Positions 9,931 to 19,137 of a stretch of DNA of 64,000 nt are shown piece by piece. Both the position numbers and the translations under genes were made by a program. Location: contig NZ_JH378888.1 in NCBI RefSeq assembly GCF_000235485.1, positions 188,124 through 252,123 on the forward strand, in the 5' to 3' direction. Numbering within the stretch: the stretch's first letter is position 1; the number at the start of each line of letters is the position of its first letter. The notes below the pieces were generated by a model that saw only the letters and a list, made by a program, of their open reading frames with translations, made no database searches and was not told where the DNA came from. The stretch comes from Streptococcus sp. oral taxon 058 str. F0407 (GTDB lineage: Bacteria > Bacillota > Bacilli > Lactobacillales > Streptococcaceae).

Positions 9931-10146
9931 ATGGGCAGTCTAGTTATTTATCAAGGATTACCTTGCAAACTATTAGCCGCAGAGGAACCATTTCCTACTC
10001 GACTACAGATTATCTCGCCCAATGATATCTCCAAAGCTATGCAAATAGGTTTTAGCTGTTGGGGATATCCAAATGAAATCATGAAAGAAATCACACCCGA
10101 AGAACTTGAGTGTTTGCAACATTTCGGACGATTTCCACTGAATTGA
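9931..10146 (+). CDS. Small hypothetical protein between ylxM and ffh
   Basis: A 71-residue ORF that I do not recognise. It has a compact sequence with no signal peptide or membrane segment, two Cys (residues 12 and 43, the latter in FSCWGYP) and an acidic, hydrophobic C-terminal half. It begins 2 bases after ylxM and ends 17 bases before the ffh start, so it fits neatly into the operon and is probably translated. The ribosome site inside the end of ylxM (GGGAG) is at good spacing. A role linked to SRP is suggested only by position. Confidence 0.6.
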   Translation: MGSLVIYQGLPCKLLAAEEPFPTRLQIISPNDISKAMQIGFSCWGYPNEIMKEITPEELECLQHFGRFPLN

Positions 10147-10163
10147 GTAAATAGGAGAAAAAA

Positions 10164-11735
10164 ATGGCATTTGAAAGTTTAACAGAACGTTTACAGAACG
10201 TCTTTAAAAATCTACGTAAAAAAGGAAAAATCTCTGAGGCGGATGTCCAAGAAGCGACTAAAGAGATTCGTCTGGCCTTGCTTGAAGCCGACGTTGCTTT
10301 GCCTGTTGTAAAGGACTTTATCAAGAAGGTTCGTGAACGTGCAGTCGGACACGAGGTCATTGATACCCTTAATCCAGCACAACAGATTATTAAAATCGTT
10401 GATGAGGAACTGACAGCTGTTTTAGGTTCTGATACGGCAGAGATTATCAAGTCACCTAAGATTCCTACGATTATCATGATGGTCGGTTTGCAAGGGGCTG
10501 GTAAAACAACCTTTGCTGGTAAGCTAGCCAACAAACTCAAGAAGGAAGAAAATGCTCGTCCTTTGATGATTGCGGCGGATATCTATCGTCCAGCAGCCAT
10601 CGATCAGTTGAAAACACTTGGACAACAAATTGATGTTCCTGTCTTTGCACTTGGAACAGAAGTGCCAGCTGTTGAGATTGTTCGCCAAGGTTTGGAGCAA
10701 GCGCAGGCCAATCACAACGACTATGTCTTGATTGATACGGCAGGACGTTTGCAGATTGACGAACTCTTGATGAATGAGCTTCGTGACGTAAAAGCATTGG
10801 CTCAACCAAACGAGATTCTGCTCGTAGTTGATGCCATGATTGGTCAGGAAGCAGCTAATGTTGCCCGTGAGTTTAATGCTCAGTTGGAAGTAACTGGTGT
10901 CATCCTTACCAAGATTGATGGGGATACTCGTGGTGGTGCGGCTCTATCTGTTCGTCACATCACTGGAAAACCAATCAAGTTCACTGGTACGGGTGAAAAG
11001 ATTACAGATATTGAAACCTTCCACCCAGACCGTATGTCTAGCCGTATCCTTGGTATGGGGGATATGCTCACTTTAATTGAGAAAGCTTCTCAGGAATACG
11101 ATGAGCAAAAAGCCCTTGAAATGGCTGAGAAGATGCGTGAAAACACCTTTGATTTCAATGATTTCATCGATCAGTTGGATCAGGTGCAAAACATGGGGCC
11201 AATGGAAGACTTGCTCAAGATGATTCCAGGTATGGCTAACAATCCAGCCCTTCAAAACATGAAGGTAGATGAGCGTCAGATTGCTCGTAAACGTGCTATC
11301 GTGTCTTCCATGACACCTGAAGAACGTGAAAATCCTGATTTGTTAAATCCAAGTCGTCGTCGTCGTATCGCTGCTGGATCTGGAAATACTTTTATCGAAG
11401 TGAATAAATTCATCAAAGACTTTAACCAGGCCAAACAGCTCATGCAAGGTGTCATGTCTGGGGATATGAATAAGATGATGAAGCAGATGGGCATCAATCC
11501 AAATAACCTTCCAAAAAATATGCCAAATATGGGAGGAATGGATATGTCTGCCCTTGAAGGAATGATGGGACAAGGTGGTATGCCAGATATGTCAGCTCTC
11601 GGAGGAGCTGGAATGCCAGATATGAGCCAGATGTTTGGTGGTGGACTCAAGGGTAAAATTGGTGAATTTGCCATGAAACAGTCTATGAAACGCATGGCCA
11701 ACAAAATGAAAAAAGCTAAGAAGAAACGCAAATAA
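10164..11735 (+). CDS. ffh: Signal recognition particle protein Ffh
   Basis: GTPase subunit of the signal recognition particle; with 4.5S/scRNA it binds signal peptides of nascent chains and hands them to FtsY at the membrane. The 523-residue protein has the N domain, a G domain with GLQGAGKTTFAGKL, DTAGR and TKIDGD, and a long Met-rich M domain (after about residue 330) with repeated MPDMS/GGM stretches and a basic C-terminal tail. RBS AGGAG precedes ATG 10164. The receptor gene ftsY lies at 61194 in the same window. Confidence 0.97.
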   Translation: MAFESLTERLQNVFKNLRKKGKISEADVQEATKEIRLALLEADVALPVVKDFIKKVRERAVGHEVIDTLNPAQQIIKIVDEELTAVLGSDTAEIIKSPKIPTIIMMVGLQGAGKTTFAGKLANKLKKEENARPLMIAADIYRPAAIDQLKTLGQQIDVPVFALGTEVPAVEIVRQGLEQAQANHNDYVLIDTAGRLQIDELLMNELRDVKALAQPNEILLVVDAMIGQEAANVAREFNAQLEVTGVILTKIDGDTRGGAALSVRHITGKPIKFTGTGEKITDIETFHPDRMSSRILGMGDMLTLIEKASQEYDEQKALEMAEKMRENTFDFNDFIDQLDQVQNMGPMEDLLKMIPGMANNPALQNMKVDERQIARKRAIVSSMTPEERENPDLLNPSRRRRIAAGSGNTFIEVNKFIKDFNQAKQLMQGVMSGDMNKMMKQMGINPNNLPKNMPNMGGMDMSALEGMMGQGGMPDMSALGGAGMPDMSQMFGGGLKGKIGEFAMKQSMKRMANKMKKAKKKRK

Positions 11736-11766
11736 AAAAGGAAAGCAGAAGTGCTTTCCTTTTTTT
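11735..11766 (+). terminator. Terminator after ffh
   Basis: AAAAGGAAAGCA and TGCTTTCCTTTT arms with a 4-base loop, followed by Ts. Confidence 0.88.
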
Positions 11767-11815
11767 ATATAAAATATGTACTTTCTATGATTAGGCAATT
11801 TTCTTAATCGAAAAA

Positions 11816-12817
11816 TTACGAAATGGAAAGAGTAATTTCAAATCCTTGCAGCCATTCGGATTTTACTGTGATTTCGATTTTTAAAGCATCTGCTAATTGT
11901 TTGACTAGATAGAGGCCCATACCTGTTGATTTTTTCCTGGTATCTCCCGAGTCTCCCGTAAATCCTTTTTCAAAGATATGAGGGAGGTCGCAAGCTTTAA
12001 CTCCGCAGCCATTATCCCTAATAATCAGACTTGTGCGCCCCTTATCCTTTGACATAGAAATACTGAGTTCGGGCTTGTCAGAGCTGTATTTAAGGGCGTT
12101 GGCGAGGATTTGGGAGAGGATAAATTCAAAACTGCGTTGATCAGTGTAGCAAGTTCCTTGTATATTTTCTAGCTGAATCGTAAAATTCTTTTCTTTGAGT
12201 AAGGGATCAAAGTTTTCCAAGAGATCTTGGATACATTCTTCTAGATCAAGGTCTTCAAATAGAAAATCATTTTTCTCACTTTTCACCCTGTAGTAGAATA
12301 GGATCTGTGATACATTTTCTTGTATTTGATTTTTCACATAGTCCAACTTAAATGCTGTGTCCTCAGGCAGCTGGTCACTTTGATTATCCAAAAGGAGGGA
12401 AAGAAGCGATAGAGGGAGTTTAATCTCATGCGCCCATTTTTCAACATAGTCCTCGTACTCGGCTAGTAATGAGTTGAGCTTTCCTATTTCAGTCTGCTTT
12501 TGATAAAGTGTATCTGCCATTTGTTCAATGCTTTCTTTCTCTGAGGCACTTGATAAATGCAATAATTCAAGCTCAGTATCGACCTTGGGATTGGCTATGA
12601 AGGCTTTATAAGCAGTTGATTTTTTTCTTTCTTTTCTTATAAGTAGGAATGATAGGATGAAAAAGAGCAGGACTGTAGCTAAAAGATAGAGAAGGACGAG
12701 GACTTGAAACATCCTCACGTCTGAAAGCCAAAGCAGAACAGCTGTAAATAGATCAAATGCTAAGAGAACAAGTAACCAGGGCAGGTAAGTAGCTAGATAT
12801 TTAAGATTCTGTTTCAT
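11816..12817 (-). CDS. Intramembrane-sensing histidine kinase (BceS/MbrD type)
   Basis: A 333-residue sensor kinase with two N-terminal membrane helices and almost no extracellular loop, the hallmark of BceS-like kinases that sense through their partner ABC transporter. The phospho-acceptor is His130 in KWAHEIKLPLS; the ATP-binding part shows N and G boxes (ILANALKYS, DNGCGV, GMGLYLVKQLA). The start overlaps the response-regulator stop by 17 bases. It is the last gene of the four-gene module ATPase-permease-regulator-kinase, the order found for mbrABCD of S. mutans, a bacitracin-resistance system. Confidence 0.87.
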   Translation of the reverse strand: MKQNLKYLATYLPWLLVLLAFDLFTAVLLWLSDVRMFQVLVLLYLLATVLLFFILSFLLIRKERKKSTAYKAFIANPKVDTELELLHLSSASEKESIEQMADTLYQKQTEIGKLNSLLAEYEDYVEKWAHEIKLPLSLLSLLLDNQSDQLPEDTAFKLDYVKNQIQENVSQILFYYRVKSEKNDFLFEDLDLEECIQDLLENFDPLLKEKNFTIQLENIQGTCYTDQRSFEFILSQILANALKYSSDKPELSISMSKDKGRTSLIIRDNGCGVKACDLPHIFEKGFTGDSGDTRKKSTGMGLYLVKQLADALKIEITVKSEWLQGFEITLSIS

Positions 12818-13490
12818 CTGGACTTACCTCTTCTAGCTTGTACCCAATACCTCTGACGGACTTGACCTGAAGTGCAATGCCAGCCTGTCTCATCACCTTT
12901 TTGAGCCTTGCAATATTTACTTGAAGAGCATTTTCATCGATGAACTCAGTTGTATTCCACAGTTTCATGCTTAGTTCTTCTTTTGTGGCGACAGAATCAG
13001 TTGCCACTAATAAGGTTTCTAGCAATTTCCCTTGATTTTGGGGGAGTAAAATCGAATGTCCGTTGATATAAAGGGTATAGGTATTTCTATCCAGCAGGAA
13101 ATTATCTTTTTCAAGCAAATTTTGTCTACCTTCATAGCGTTTCAAGATGTTTTCTATACGAGCCAAGAATCTTTCTTTCTTGAAAGGTTTTGTTAAGTAC
13201 TCGTCAGCCCCTAATTTTAGGGCGTAAATCTCATCTTTTAGTTGTTCATGGGAGGTGAGAACCAATATGGGCACAGAGCGTTTGGACTTGAGATTTTTAC
13301 AAATTTGAAAACCTGTTTCTCCCGGCAAATTCAAATCCAGTATGATTAGATCCGTATCGTATTGCAGCACTTGCTGGCTTGTATCTTTGAAGTCAGTCAA
13401 CTTATCAACTTGATAACCCGCTTTCTCTAACAAAATGACAATTTCATCTCGAATCAAGGCTTCGTCTTCAATAACCAGAATATGCTTCAT
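12801..13490 (-). CDS. OmpR-family response regulator (BceR/MbrC type)
   Basis: A 229-residue regulator with a receiver domain (phospho-acceptor Asp52 in LIILDLNLPG, Lys in LTKPF) and a C-terminal winged-helix DNA-binding domain (VNIARLKKVMRQAGI, VRGIGYKL). It should be phosphorylated by the downstream kinase and activate the transporter genes upstream of it. The paired inverted repeats at 16399-16444 are good candidates for its binding sites. RBS GGAGG stands before the start. The inducing antibiotic is not known from sequence. Confidence 0.88.
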   Translation of the reverse strand: MKHILVIEDEALIRDEIVILLEKAGYQVDKLTDFKDTSQQVLQYDTDLIILDLNLPGETGFQICKNLKSKRSVPILVLTSHEQLKDEIYALKLGADEYLTKPFKKERFLARIENILKRYEGRQNLLEKDNFLLDRNTYTLYINGHSILLPQNQGKLLETLLVATDSVATKEELSMKLWNTTEFIDENALQVNIARLKKVMRQAGIALQVKSVRGIGYKLEEVSPDETES

Positions 13491-13522
13491 ATCGGTTCCT
13501 CCTTTTCCTAATTTATTCTACC

Positions 13523-15586
13523 TTATTCATCTCTTTTGGGTTCCATTAAGGACAACAAGTACTTGTTGCTATTTTTCTTTACAATTCTGATATAGATGAC
13601 TTCAAAGCCAGCTAACAGCAGTATGATCAGCATGGCTGTGATAAATTTCTGCCCCATGTCCATTCTTACACTAGCAGGTACTATTCCTGTGAGGAGGGAG
13701 CCCACTCCGAAGCTACTACTGATAAGTGCAAGGGCTATTGGCAGACCGAAATACCAATTGATTTGCTTTTCTGACGATTTACAAAGAGTTTCGTAGTTGG
13801 CTCCGAGATGAATCAAGGTTTGGTATCGTCTGTAGGATTGTCTTTGTCCCATCAAAAATTGAACGCCAATGATTGTATTTGCCACAACAAGGAAGATGAT
13901 AGCCAGATAGATGGTGATATAGCTGGCAGAGATAATGTAAAATAATTGTCTTCCCATATTTTGTATATAGCTTTCATAGCCAAGAGAGGTTTGATTTAGC
14001 TTTTCATTCGTATCTGAGATAGCTCTCATCAGGCCTTTTTCCTTGACTAGCTCAGGAGCCAAGATACCGCTAACATAGTTCGAATAGCGACCGTCTGTAT
14101 AACTCATAAAGGTCTCATCTGGGACTATGAGGGCAACAGAGAGGGTGATTTCACGATCCGTTACGATTGGTAAAGACTGTACCTCTCCAATCAATTTTAC
14201 ATCATTTCCCATGACTTTGATTTGAGGGTTTGCTTTCAGAACAGAGTTAACCAAGTTCTCATCAGGGAGAAAGTCTTTCCCCATATACAAGTAGGCTTCC
14301 TTGCTAGTTAATTCTAGAGGAGGGAGATTGGCAGCCTTTCTAAGTTCATTGTATTCGGAAACAGGCATGAGGTGGAAATTAGTAGACGGTTTAAATTTTT
14401 GGAGCAAAATTTCCTTGTTCTTGCTGTCTTTTTGCTTTTTCAACTCCTTTATGACCTCTTCAAAGGACACGGACTCGTGTTCTTTAGGTTTGCCCACTTT
14501 GATTTGCAGAATCTTTGAAAACTGTGATGCTAGACCAGCAGCTTCAAGCTCTTTTTTTACTGTACTTACATCAAGATTTTCATCTGTTTCCTGCTTGCTA
14601 TCTCTAAATGTATAATCCAATACGTGGGTTTGATTGTCTGAATTGCCACTTGCAATGGCCACACCTGCTCCAAAGAGGCACAAGGCAGAGAAGATTAAGA
14701 GGGAGCAGATGGCCAGTATAGTTGAGCGCTGGATAACTAATTCCTGAATCTGTCTAAAATTATAGGCATGAAGTTTTCTATTGTTTCCAAGCTTGACCAA
14801 AAAGTCTATAAATAAACGCATGCCAAAGAAGAGTAGGATGGTTCCCAGAGTCCCCAAGAGAACAGTGATGCCCATGGTTATGACACTTTTCCAAGCTCGT
14901 CCACTCATACCCATGTAATAGGCTGTTCCAAGAAGTAAAATTCCGAGGACGGAAGCAAGAAGGTACACGCCCTTGGGGAGTAGTTTCTTCATCCCAGAAG
15001 GAGAATAGGATAGCAGGTTTCCGATTTCCTTATTGGCCGTCTTTGCACTTAAAAGGACAAAAACAGCTAATTTTACGGCTAGGAAGCCGATGACTGTATA
15101 GAGCAGAGCTGTGGTAGATAGAGAAAATTTATGCTCAATAATCCCTAGTCCCACAATTTTAGCGGTTATTAGGCTGATCAGTTCTGAAATCAAGATAGAA
15201 ATAGGAAGGCCTATTCCAAGGGCAAGGACACTGTTTCTCAAATCCTCGAGCAGGAGTAGCAAGAACAGTTTGCTTCTTCGCATTCCCAGTGTGAGATAGA
15301 CACCAAATTCATGTTTTCTTCTTTCCATCTGCATACTGCTTGCGAAGTAGACTAGAAAAAAGAGAATAAAGAGCGTTGCTACATAAAGAATGGGAATCAT
15401 GCTAAAGAGTTTATTTACAGCATGACTCTCTATTTGTTTTAGAAAGATCATCACATCTTGATGGGATAAAGAAAGGATGATGTAAAAGGAGATAATAGAA
15501 AGAACCATAGAACTGAAATACAAGCCATTATTCTTTCGATCTCTCTTGCTATTTCTTGAGACTAATTTAGAAAACATTGCCATCAC
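13523..15586 (-). CDS. FtsX-type ABC permease (BceB/MbrB type)
   Basis: A 687-residue permease with ten predicted membrane helices and one long extracellular domain (about residues 315-540) between helices 7 and 8, the pattern of BceB-type transporters that confer resistance to cell-wall-active peptides. FtsX-like blocks are present near the N-terminus (RRKHEFGVYLTLGMRRSKL) and C-terminus. Its start overlaps the ATPase gene end by 20 bases, so the two are co-translated. In these systems the permease also serves as the sensor for the kinase. Confidence 0.88.
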   Translation of the reverse strand: MMAMFSKLVSRNSKRDRKNNGLYFSSMVLSIISFYIILSLSHQDVMIFLKQIESHAVNKLFSMIPILYVATLFILFFLVYFASSMQMERRKHEFGVYLTLGMRRSKLFLLLLLEDLRNSVLALGIGLPISILISELISLITAKIVGLGIIEHKFSLSTTALLYTVIGFLAVKLAVFVLLSAKTANKEIGNLLSYSPSGMKKLLPKGVYLLASVLGILLLGTAYYMGMSGRAWKSVITMGITVLLGTLGTILLFFGMRLFIDFLVKLGNNRKLHAYNFRQIQELVIQRSTILAICSLLIFSALCLFGAGVAIASGNSDNQTHVLDYTFRDSKQETDENLDVSTVKKELEAAGLASQFSKILQIKVGKPKEHESVSFEEVIKELKKQKDSKNKEILLQKFKPSTNFHLMPVSEYNELRKAANLPPLELTSKEAYLYMGKDFLPDENLVNSVLKANPQIKVMGNDVKLIGEVQSLPIVTDREITLSVALIVPDETFMSYTDGRYSNYVSGILAPELVKEKGLMRAISDTNEKLNQTSLGYESYIQNMGRQLFYIISASYITIYLAIIFLVVANTIIGVQFLMGQRQSYRRYQTLIHLGANYETLCKSSEKQINWYFGLPIALALISSSFGVGSLLTGIVPASVRMDMGQKFITAMLIILLLAGFEVIYIRIVKKNSNKYLLSLMEPKRDE

Positions 15587-16340
15587 CTCCAGCCAGTGCA
15601 GACATGACCTTTAGTATTCTGTGGTAGAAATCTTCTTGACTTTCTCTTGGATAGTCGCGTCGAATTTCATGGAAGAGTTTTCCATCTTGGATAAACAAGA
15701 TGCGGTTGCAAAAGCTGGCTGCAACTGAATCGTGGGTCACCATGAGAATGGTGGTTTCTTCCACTTGATTCATTTCGGATAATTTTTGCATCAAAATACT
15801 TGCATTTTTTGAATCCAAAGCCCCTGTGGGCTCATCCGCAAATACAATCTTAGGGTCTAAAATCAAGGCACGCGCAGCAGCTACCCTTTGCCGTTGACCA
15901 CCTGATAATTGAGATGGGAACTTATCCAGAAGTTCAGAAATATCCAGATATTGGGAAAGCAATTCTAACCGAACCTTGCTTTCGTTGGCATCGATCTTGT
16001 GCAAAGACAAGGGGAGTAAAATATTTTCTTTGGCTGTCAGATTGTCCAAAAGCTCAAAATTCTGGAAGAGATAGCCAATTTCCTTGCCACGATAATCAGC
16101 TAACTGACTACCTTTTAACTGACCTAAATCCTTTTCTTGCATTTGAATGGAACCGTCAGTTGGCTTGATGATAGTAGAGAGACAGTTAAGAAGGGTTGTT
16201 TTCCCAGAACCGCTACTCCCCATAATCCCTAAGAACTCACCTTTGACAACTTGAAAAGATATGCCGTTCAAAGCTTTGGTGATATTCGGTTCTTTTCCAT
16301 AATGCTTTTTTAATGATTCTACTCGTAAAATTGTTTCCAT
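15567..16340 (-). CDS. ABC transporter ATPase (BceA/MbrA type)
   Basis: A 257-residue MacB/LolD-like ATPase: Walker A GSSGSGKTT, Q-loop, signature LSGGQRQRV, Walker B IVFADEPTG and a switch His in VTHDS. The start is taken at METILRVESL (16340), 7 bases after the GGAGGTG site; a longer in-frame start at 16355 would overlap that site. First gene of the peptide-antibiotic module. The expected role is to power removal of peptides such as bacitracin from their lipid targets and to drive signalling to the kinase. Confidence 0.9.
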   Translation of the reverse strand: METILRVESLKKHYGKEPNITKALNGISFQVVKGEFLGIMGSSGSGKTTLLNCLSTIIKPTDGSIQMQEKDLGQLKGSQLADYRGKEIGYLFQNFELLDNLTAKENILLPLSLHKIDANESKVRLELLSQYLDISELLDKFPSQLSGGQRQRVAAARALILDPKIVFADEPTGALDSKNASILMQKLSEMNQVEETTILMVTHDSVAASFCNRILFIQDGKLFHEIRRDYPRESQEDFYHRILKVMSALAGGDGNVF

Positions 16341-16369
16341 GTGAAACACCTCCATCTTTTGTTACTTTC

Positions 16370-16398
16370 ATTATAATATGAATCAGAGTAGAATAACA
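16370..16398 (-). promoter_or_regulatory. Promoter of the Bce/Mbr-type module
   Basis: On the minus strand, TATAAT is at 16370-16375. The -35 region (16393-16398, TGTTAT) is poor, and an inverted repeat abuts it directly. This layout is expected for an activator-dependent promoter. Confidence 0.55.
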
Positions 16399-16444
16399 CT
16401 TACGGATGATGTAAGAAATCTTTATCGCTGACTTTTATAGTCAG
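16399..16444. promoter_or_regulatory. Two inverted repeats, likely response-regulator sites
   Basis: CTTAC-N7-GTAAG (16399-16415) and CTGAC-N7-GTCAG (16428-16444) are both perfect 5-bp inverted repeats with a 7-base centre and share the pattern CTNAC-N7-GTNAG. Their centres are 29 bases apart. They lie immediately upstream of the weak -35 box of the ATPase gene, as regulator sites of BceR-like systems do. Confidence 0.55.
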
Positions 16445-16544
16445 GTTATTGGAGCTATACTTACTATATTATAGCATGGTTTCAAGGATTTAAAAAGAGG
16501 AGTAGAGAGTCGAGAAATTTTCCTAATATTGAAATTATAAAAAA

Positions 16545-16588
16545 ATAATACCACTGAAGTTCATGCTCCAGCAGTATTTTTTTTTATT
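16545..16588 (-). terminator. Terminator of guaA
   Basis: AATAC..CTG and CAG..GTATT arms with T-rich flanks on both sides; read on the minus strand it follows guaA directly. Confidence 0.7.
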
Positions 16589-16600
16589 TTATAGGAAACT

Positions 16601-18163
16601 CTATTCCCACTCAACTGTTGCAGGTGGTTTACTTGTAATGTCGTAGACGATACGGTTGACGTGGTCAACTTCGTTAACGATACGAACAGAGATTTTTTGA
16701 AGGACTTCCCATGGAATTTTGGCAAAATCAGCTGTCATGCCATCGATAGAAGTTATCGCACGAATGGCAATCGTGTAGTCATAAGTACGACCATCACCCA
16801 TAACACCGACTGAACGAACCCCTGTGTTAACAGTGAAGTATTGCCAGATATCACGGTCAAGTCCTGCTTTAGCGATTTCTTCACGAAGGATAGCGTCTGA
16901 TTCACGGACTGTTTCAAGTTTTTCTTCAGTGATTTCACCCATGATGCGGATAGCAAGTCCTGGTCCTGGGAATGGTTGGCGCCATACGATGTGGTCTGGC
17001 ATACCAAGCTCTGTACCGAGAGCACGAACTTCATCCTTATAAAGAGTATTGAGTGGCTCGATGAGTTCAAACTGCATATCTTCTGGAAGACCACCCACGT
17101 TGTGGTGTGACTTGATGGTTTGAGCTGTATCAGTACCAGACTCAATCACGTCAGTATAAAGAGTTCCTTGAGCAAGGAATTTCACATCTTTAAGCTTGCC
17201 TGCTTCGTCATCAAAGACATAAACGAACTCGTTTCCGATGATTTTGCGTTTTTGTTCAGGATCAGAAACACCTGCAAGTTTATCAAGGAAACGTTTAGCA
17301 GCGTCTGCTTTGACAATGTTCAAACCAAACTTCCCACCAAGCATGTCCATAACTTGGTCTGCTTCTCCCTTACGAAGAAGGCCGTGGTCTACAAAGATAC
17401 AGATCAATTGATCGCCGATCGCTTTTTGGAGAAGAACTCCAACAACAGAAGAGTCAACACCACCAGATAGACCGAGAAGAACACGTTTATCACCCACAGT
17501 TTCACGGATTTTCTTGATCTGCATATCGATGAAGTTGTCCATTGACCAGTCACCTTTGGCACCACAGATATTCAATGCAAAGTTACGAAGGATATCATAG
17601 CCATGAACTGAATGACGAACTTCAGGGTGGAATTGGATACCGTAGATATGTTTGTCTGGATTTTCAATAGCAGCGTAAGGACAGTCAGCAGAAGTTCCAG
17701 TACGAACAAAGTTAGCAGGAATCTCAGTAACCGCATCACCGTGGCTCATCAAAACAATCTGTTCTTCTGGTGTCCCTTCAAAGAGGGGAGAAGAGGTATG
17801 AGTGAGTGGGGATTGACCATACTCACGGTTTCCAGCATGACCTGCAGGGACAACTTTTCCTCCAAGTTTATGAGTTAAAAGTTGCATACCGTAGCAGATT
17901 CCCAAAATTGGGATCCCAAGTTCAAAAATTTCTGGGTCAATATCAAATGAACCCTCTTCATATACAGAGTTTGGTCCACCTGAGAGAATGATTCCTACAG
18001 GGTTAATCGCACGAACCTCTGCAGCTGAAATTTTATGGCTTTTTAGCTCTGAAAAAACACCAATTTCACGAATACGGCGTGAAATCAGCTGGTTGTATTG
18101 GCTACCATAGTCCAGCACGATGATTTTTTCGACATCTTGCAAATCAGTTGAAATGTTGCTCAT
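16601..18163 (-). CDS. guaA: GMP synthase (glutamine-hydrolysing)
   Basis: Converts XMP to GMP using glutamine and ATP, the last step of guanine nucleotide synthesis. The 520-residue protein has an N-terminal class I glutamine amidotransferase (Cys in GICYGMQ, His/Glu in QFHPEV), the ATP-pyrophosphatase P-loop GLSGGVDSS, and the C-terminal dimerisation domain ending in PPATVEWE. Its promoter has an extended -10 (TGATAGAAT). I see no guanine riboswitch fold in the roughly 40-base leader. Confidence 0.97.
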   Translation of the reverse strand: MSNISTDLQDVEKIIVLDYGSQYNQLISRRIREIGVFSELKSHKISAAEVRAINPVGIILSGGPNSVYEEGSFDIDPEIFELGIPILGICYGMQLLTHKLGGKVVPAGHAGNREYGQSPLTHTSSPLFEGTPEEQIVLMSHGDAVTEIPANFVRTGTSADCPYAAIENPDKHIYGIQFHPEVRHSVHGYDILRNFALNICGAKGDWSMDNFIDMQIKKIRETVGDKRVLLGLSGGVDSSVVGVLLQKAIGDQLICIFVDHGLLRKGEADQVMDMLGGKFGLNIVKADAAKRFLDKLAGVSDPEQKRKIIGNEFVYVFDDEAGKLKDVKFLAQGTLYTDVIESGTDTAQTIKSHHNVGGLPEDMQFELIEPLNTLYKDEVRALGTELGMPDHIVWRQPFPGPGLAIRIMGEITEEKLETVRESDAILREEIAKAGLDRDIWQYFTVNTGVRSVGVMGDGRTYDYTIAIRAITSIDGMTADFAKIPWEVLQKISVRIVNEVDHVNRIVYDITSKPPATVEWE

Positions 18164-18244
18164 CTTTTTCCTTTCTCAAAAGAAATATCTTTTTCAATAT
18201 TCTATCACAAATAGGGGCGAATTACCAACTAAACAAGGCAAAGT

Positions 18245-18274
18245 TTGACTTTTTCTAATTAAATACGGTACAAT
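18245..18274 (+). promoter_or_regulatory. Promoter of the GntR-family gene
   Basis: TTGACT (18245-18250) and TACAAT (18269-18274), 18 bases apart, about 30 bases before the start codon. Confidence 0.6.
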
Positions 18275-18303
18275 AGAGAAAATAAAGAAAAGAAGTGAAA
18301 AGC

Positions 18304-19002
18304 ATGTTACCAGCTTATATGAAAATACATGACCAGATAAAAAAAGATATAGATGAGCATCATTGGAAAATCGGAGAAAGACTTCCGAGTGAACGAGACT
18401 TGGCTGACCAGTTTCAGGTTAGTCGGATGACCTTGCGACAAGCCATCTCTCTCTTGGTTGAGGAAGGTGTTTTAGAGCGCCGTGTAGGAAGTGGGACTTT
18501 TGTCTCTAGCACTCGTGTCCAAGAAAAAATGCGGGGAACGACTAGTTTTACGGAGATTGTCAAATCTCAGGGCAAAGTTCCTTCTAGCCAACTCATTTCT
18601 TACAGAAGAACCATTCCAAATGAGCAAGAGGTCGCAAAGCTGGGGATTACTCCGACAGAGAATATTATCCGCATGGAGCGGGTACGTTATGCTTACCAAG
18701 TACCGCTAGTCTATGAAGTAGCATCTATTCCTGAGAAATTTATTAAGAACTTCAAAAAAGAAGAAATCACCAGTCATTTCTTCCAAACCTTGCAACAACA
18801 TGGCTACCGAATTGGCAAATCCCAACAGACTATTTATGCGAGATTGGCTAAGGAAAAAATTGCTGACTATCTAGAAGTCGAAAAGGGACATGCGATTCTG
18901 GCCTTGACTCAGGTTTCCTATCTGGATGATGGGACAGCTTTCGAATATGTCAAGAGTCAGTATGTTGGTGAACGTTTTGAATTTTATCTTGAAAATAACT
19001 AG
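18304..19002 (+). CDS. GntR/HutC-family transcriptional regulator
   Basis: A 232-residue repressor-type protein: an N-terminal winged HTH (LPSERDLADQFQVSRMTLRQAISLL) and a C-terminal UTRA ligand-binding domain (about 85-230). HutC-subfamily members usually bind a sugar phosphate, amino sugar or amino acid derivative, but the effector cannot be told here. ATG 18304 is preferred; GTG 18295 is in frame and overlaps the GAAG ribosome site. It lies divergent from guaA with its own promoter and terminator, as in pneumococcus. Confidence 0.85.
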   Translation: MLPAYMKIHDQIKKDIDEHHWKIGERLPSERDLADQFQVSRMTLRQAISLLVEEGVLERRVGSGTFVSSTRVQEKMRGTTSFTEIVKSQGKVPSSQLISYRRTIPNEQEVAKLGITPTENIIRMERVRYAYQVPLVYEVASIPEKFIKNFKKEEITSHFFQTLQQHGYRIGKSQQTIYARLAKEKIADYLEVEKGHAILALTQVSYLDDGTAFEYVKSQYVGERFEFYLENN

Positions 19003-19024
19003 TCTTCTAAGACTAGTTTTTCTT
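18996..19024 (+). terminator. Terminator after the GntR-family gene
   Basis: ACTAGTCTT and AAGACTAGT arms with a 2-base gap, then TTTTTC. Confidence 0.85.
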
Positions 19025-19137
19025 TTAGAAAAGATTAGAATTGTCAAAAAAATCTGTCTAGGCTTGATTTTATCCATTATTTACTATAAAATGAGAAGGA
19101 AAAACGTCAAACTTTTATATTGCAAATAGGAGAAAAA

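Noticed and set aside
18164-18250. Purine riboswitch before guaA
   Set aside because: The leader after the likely start site is too short and shows no three-way junction.
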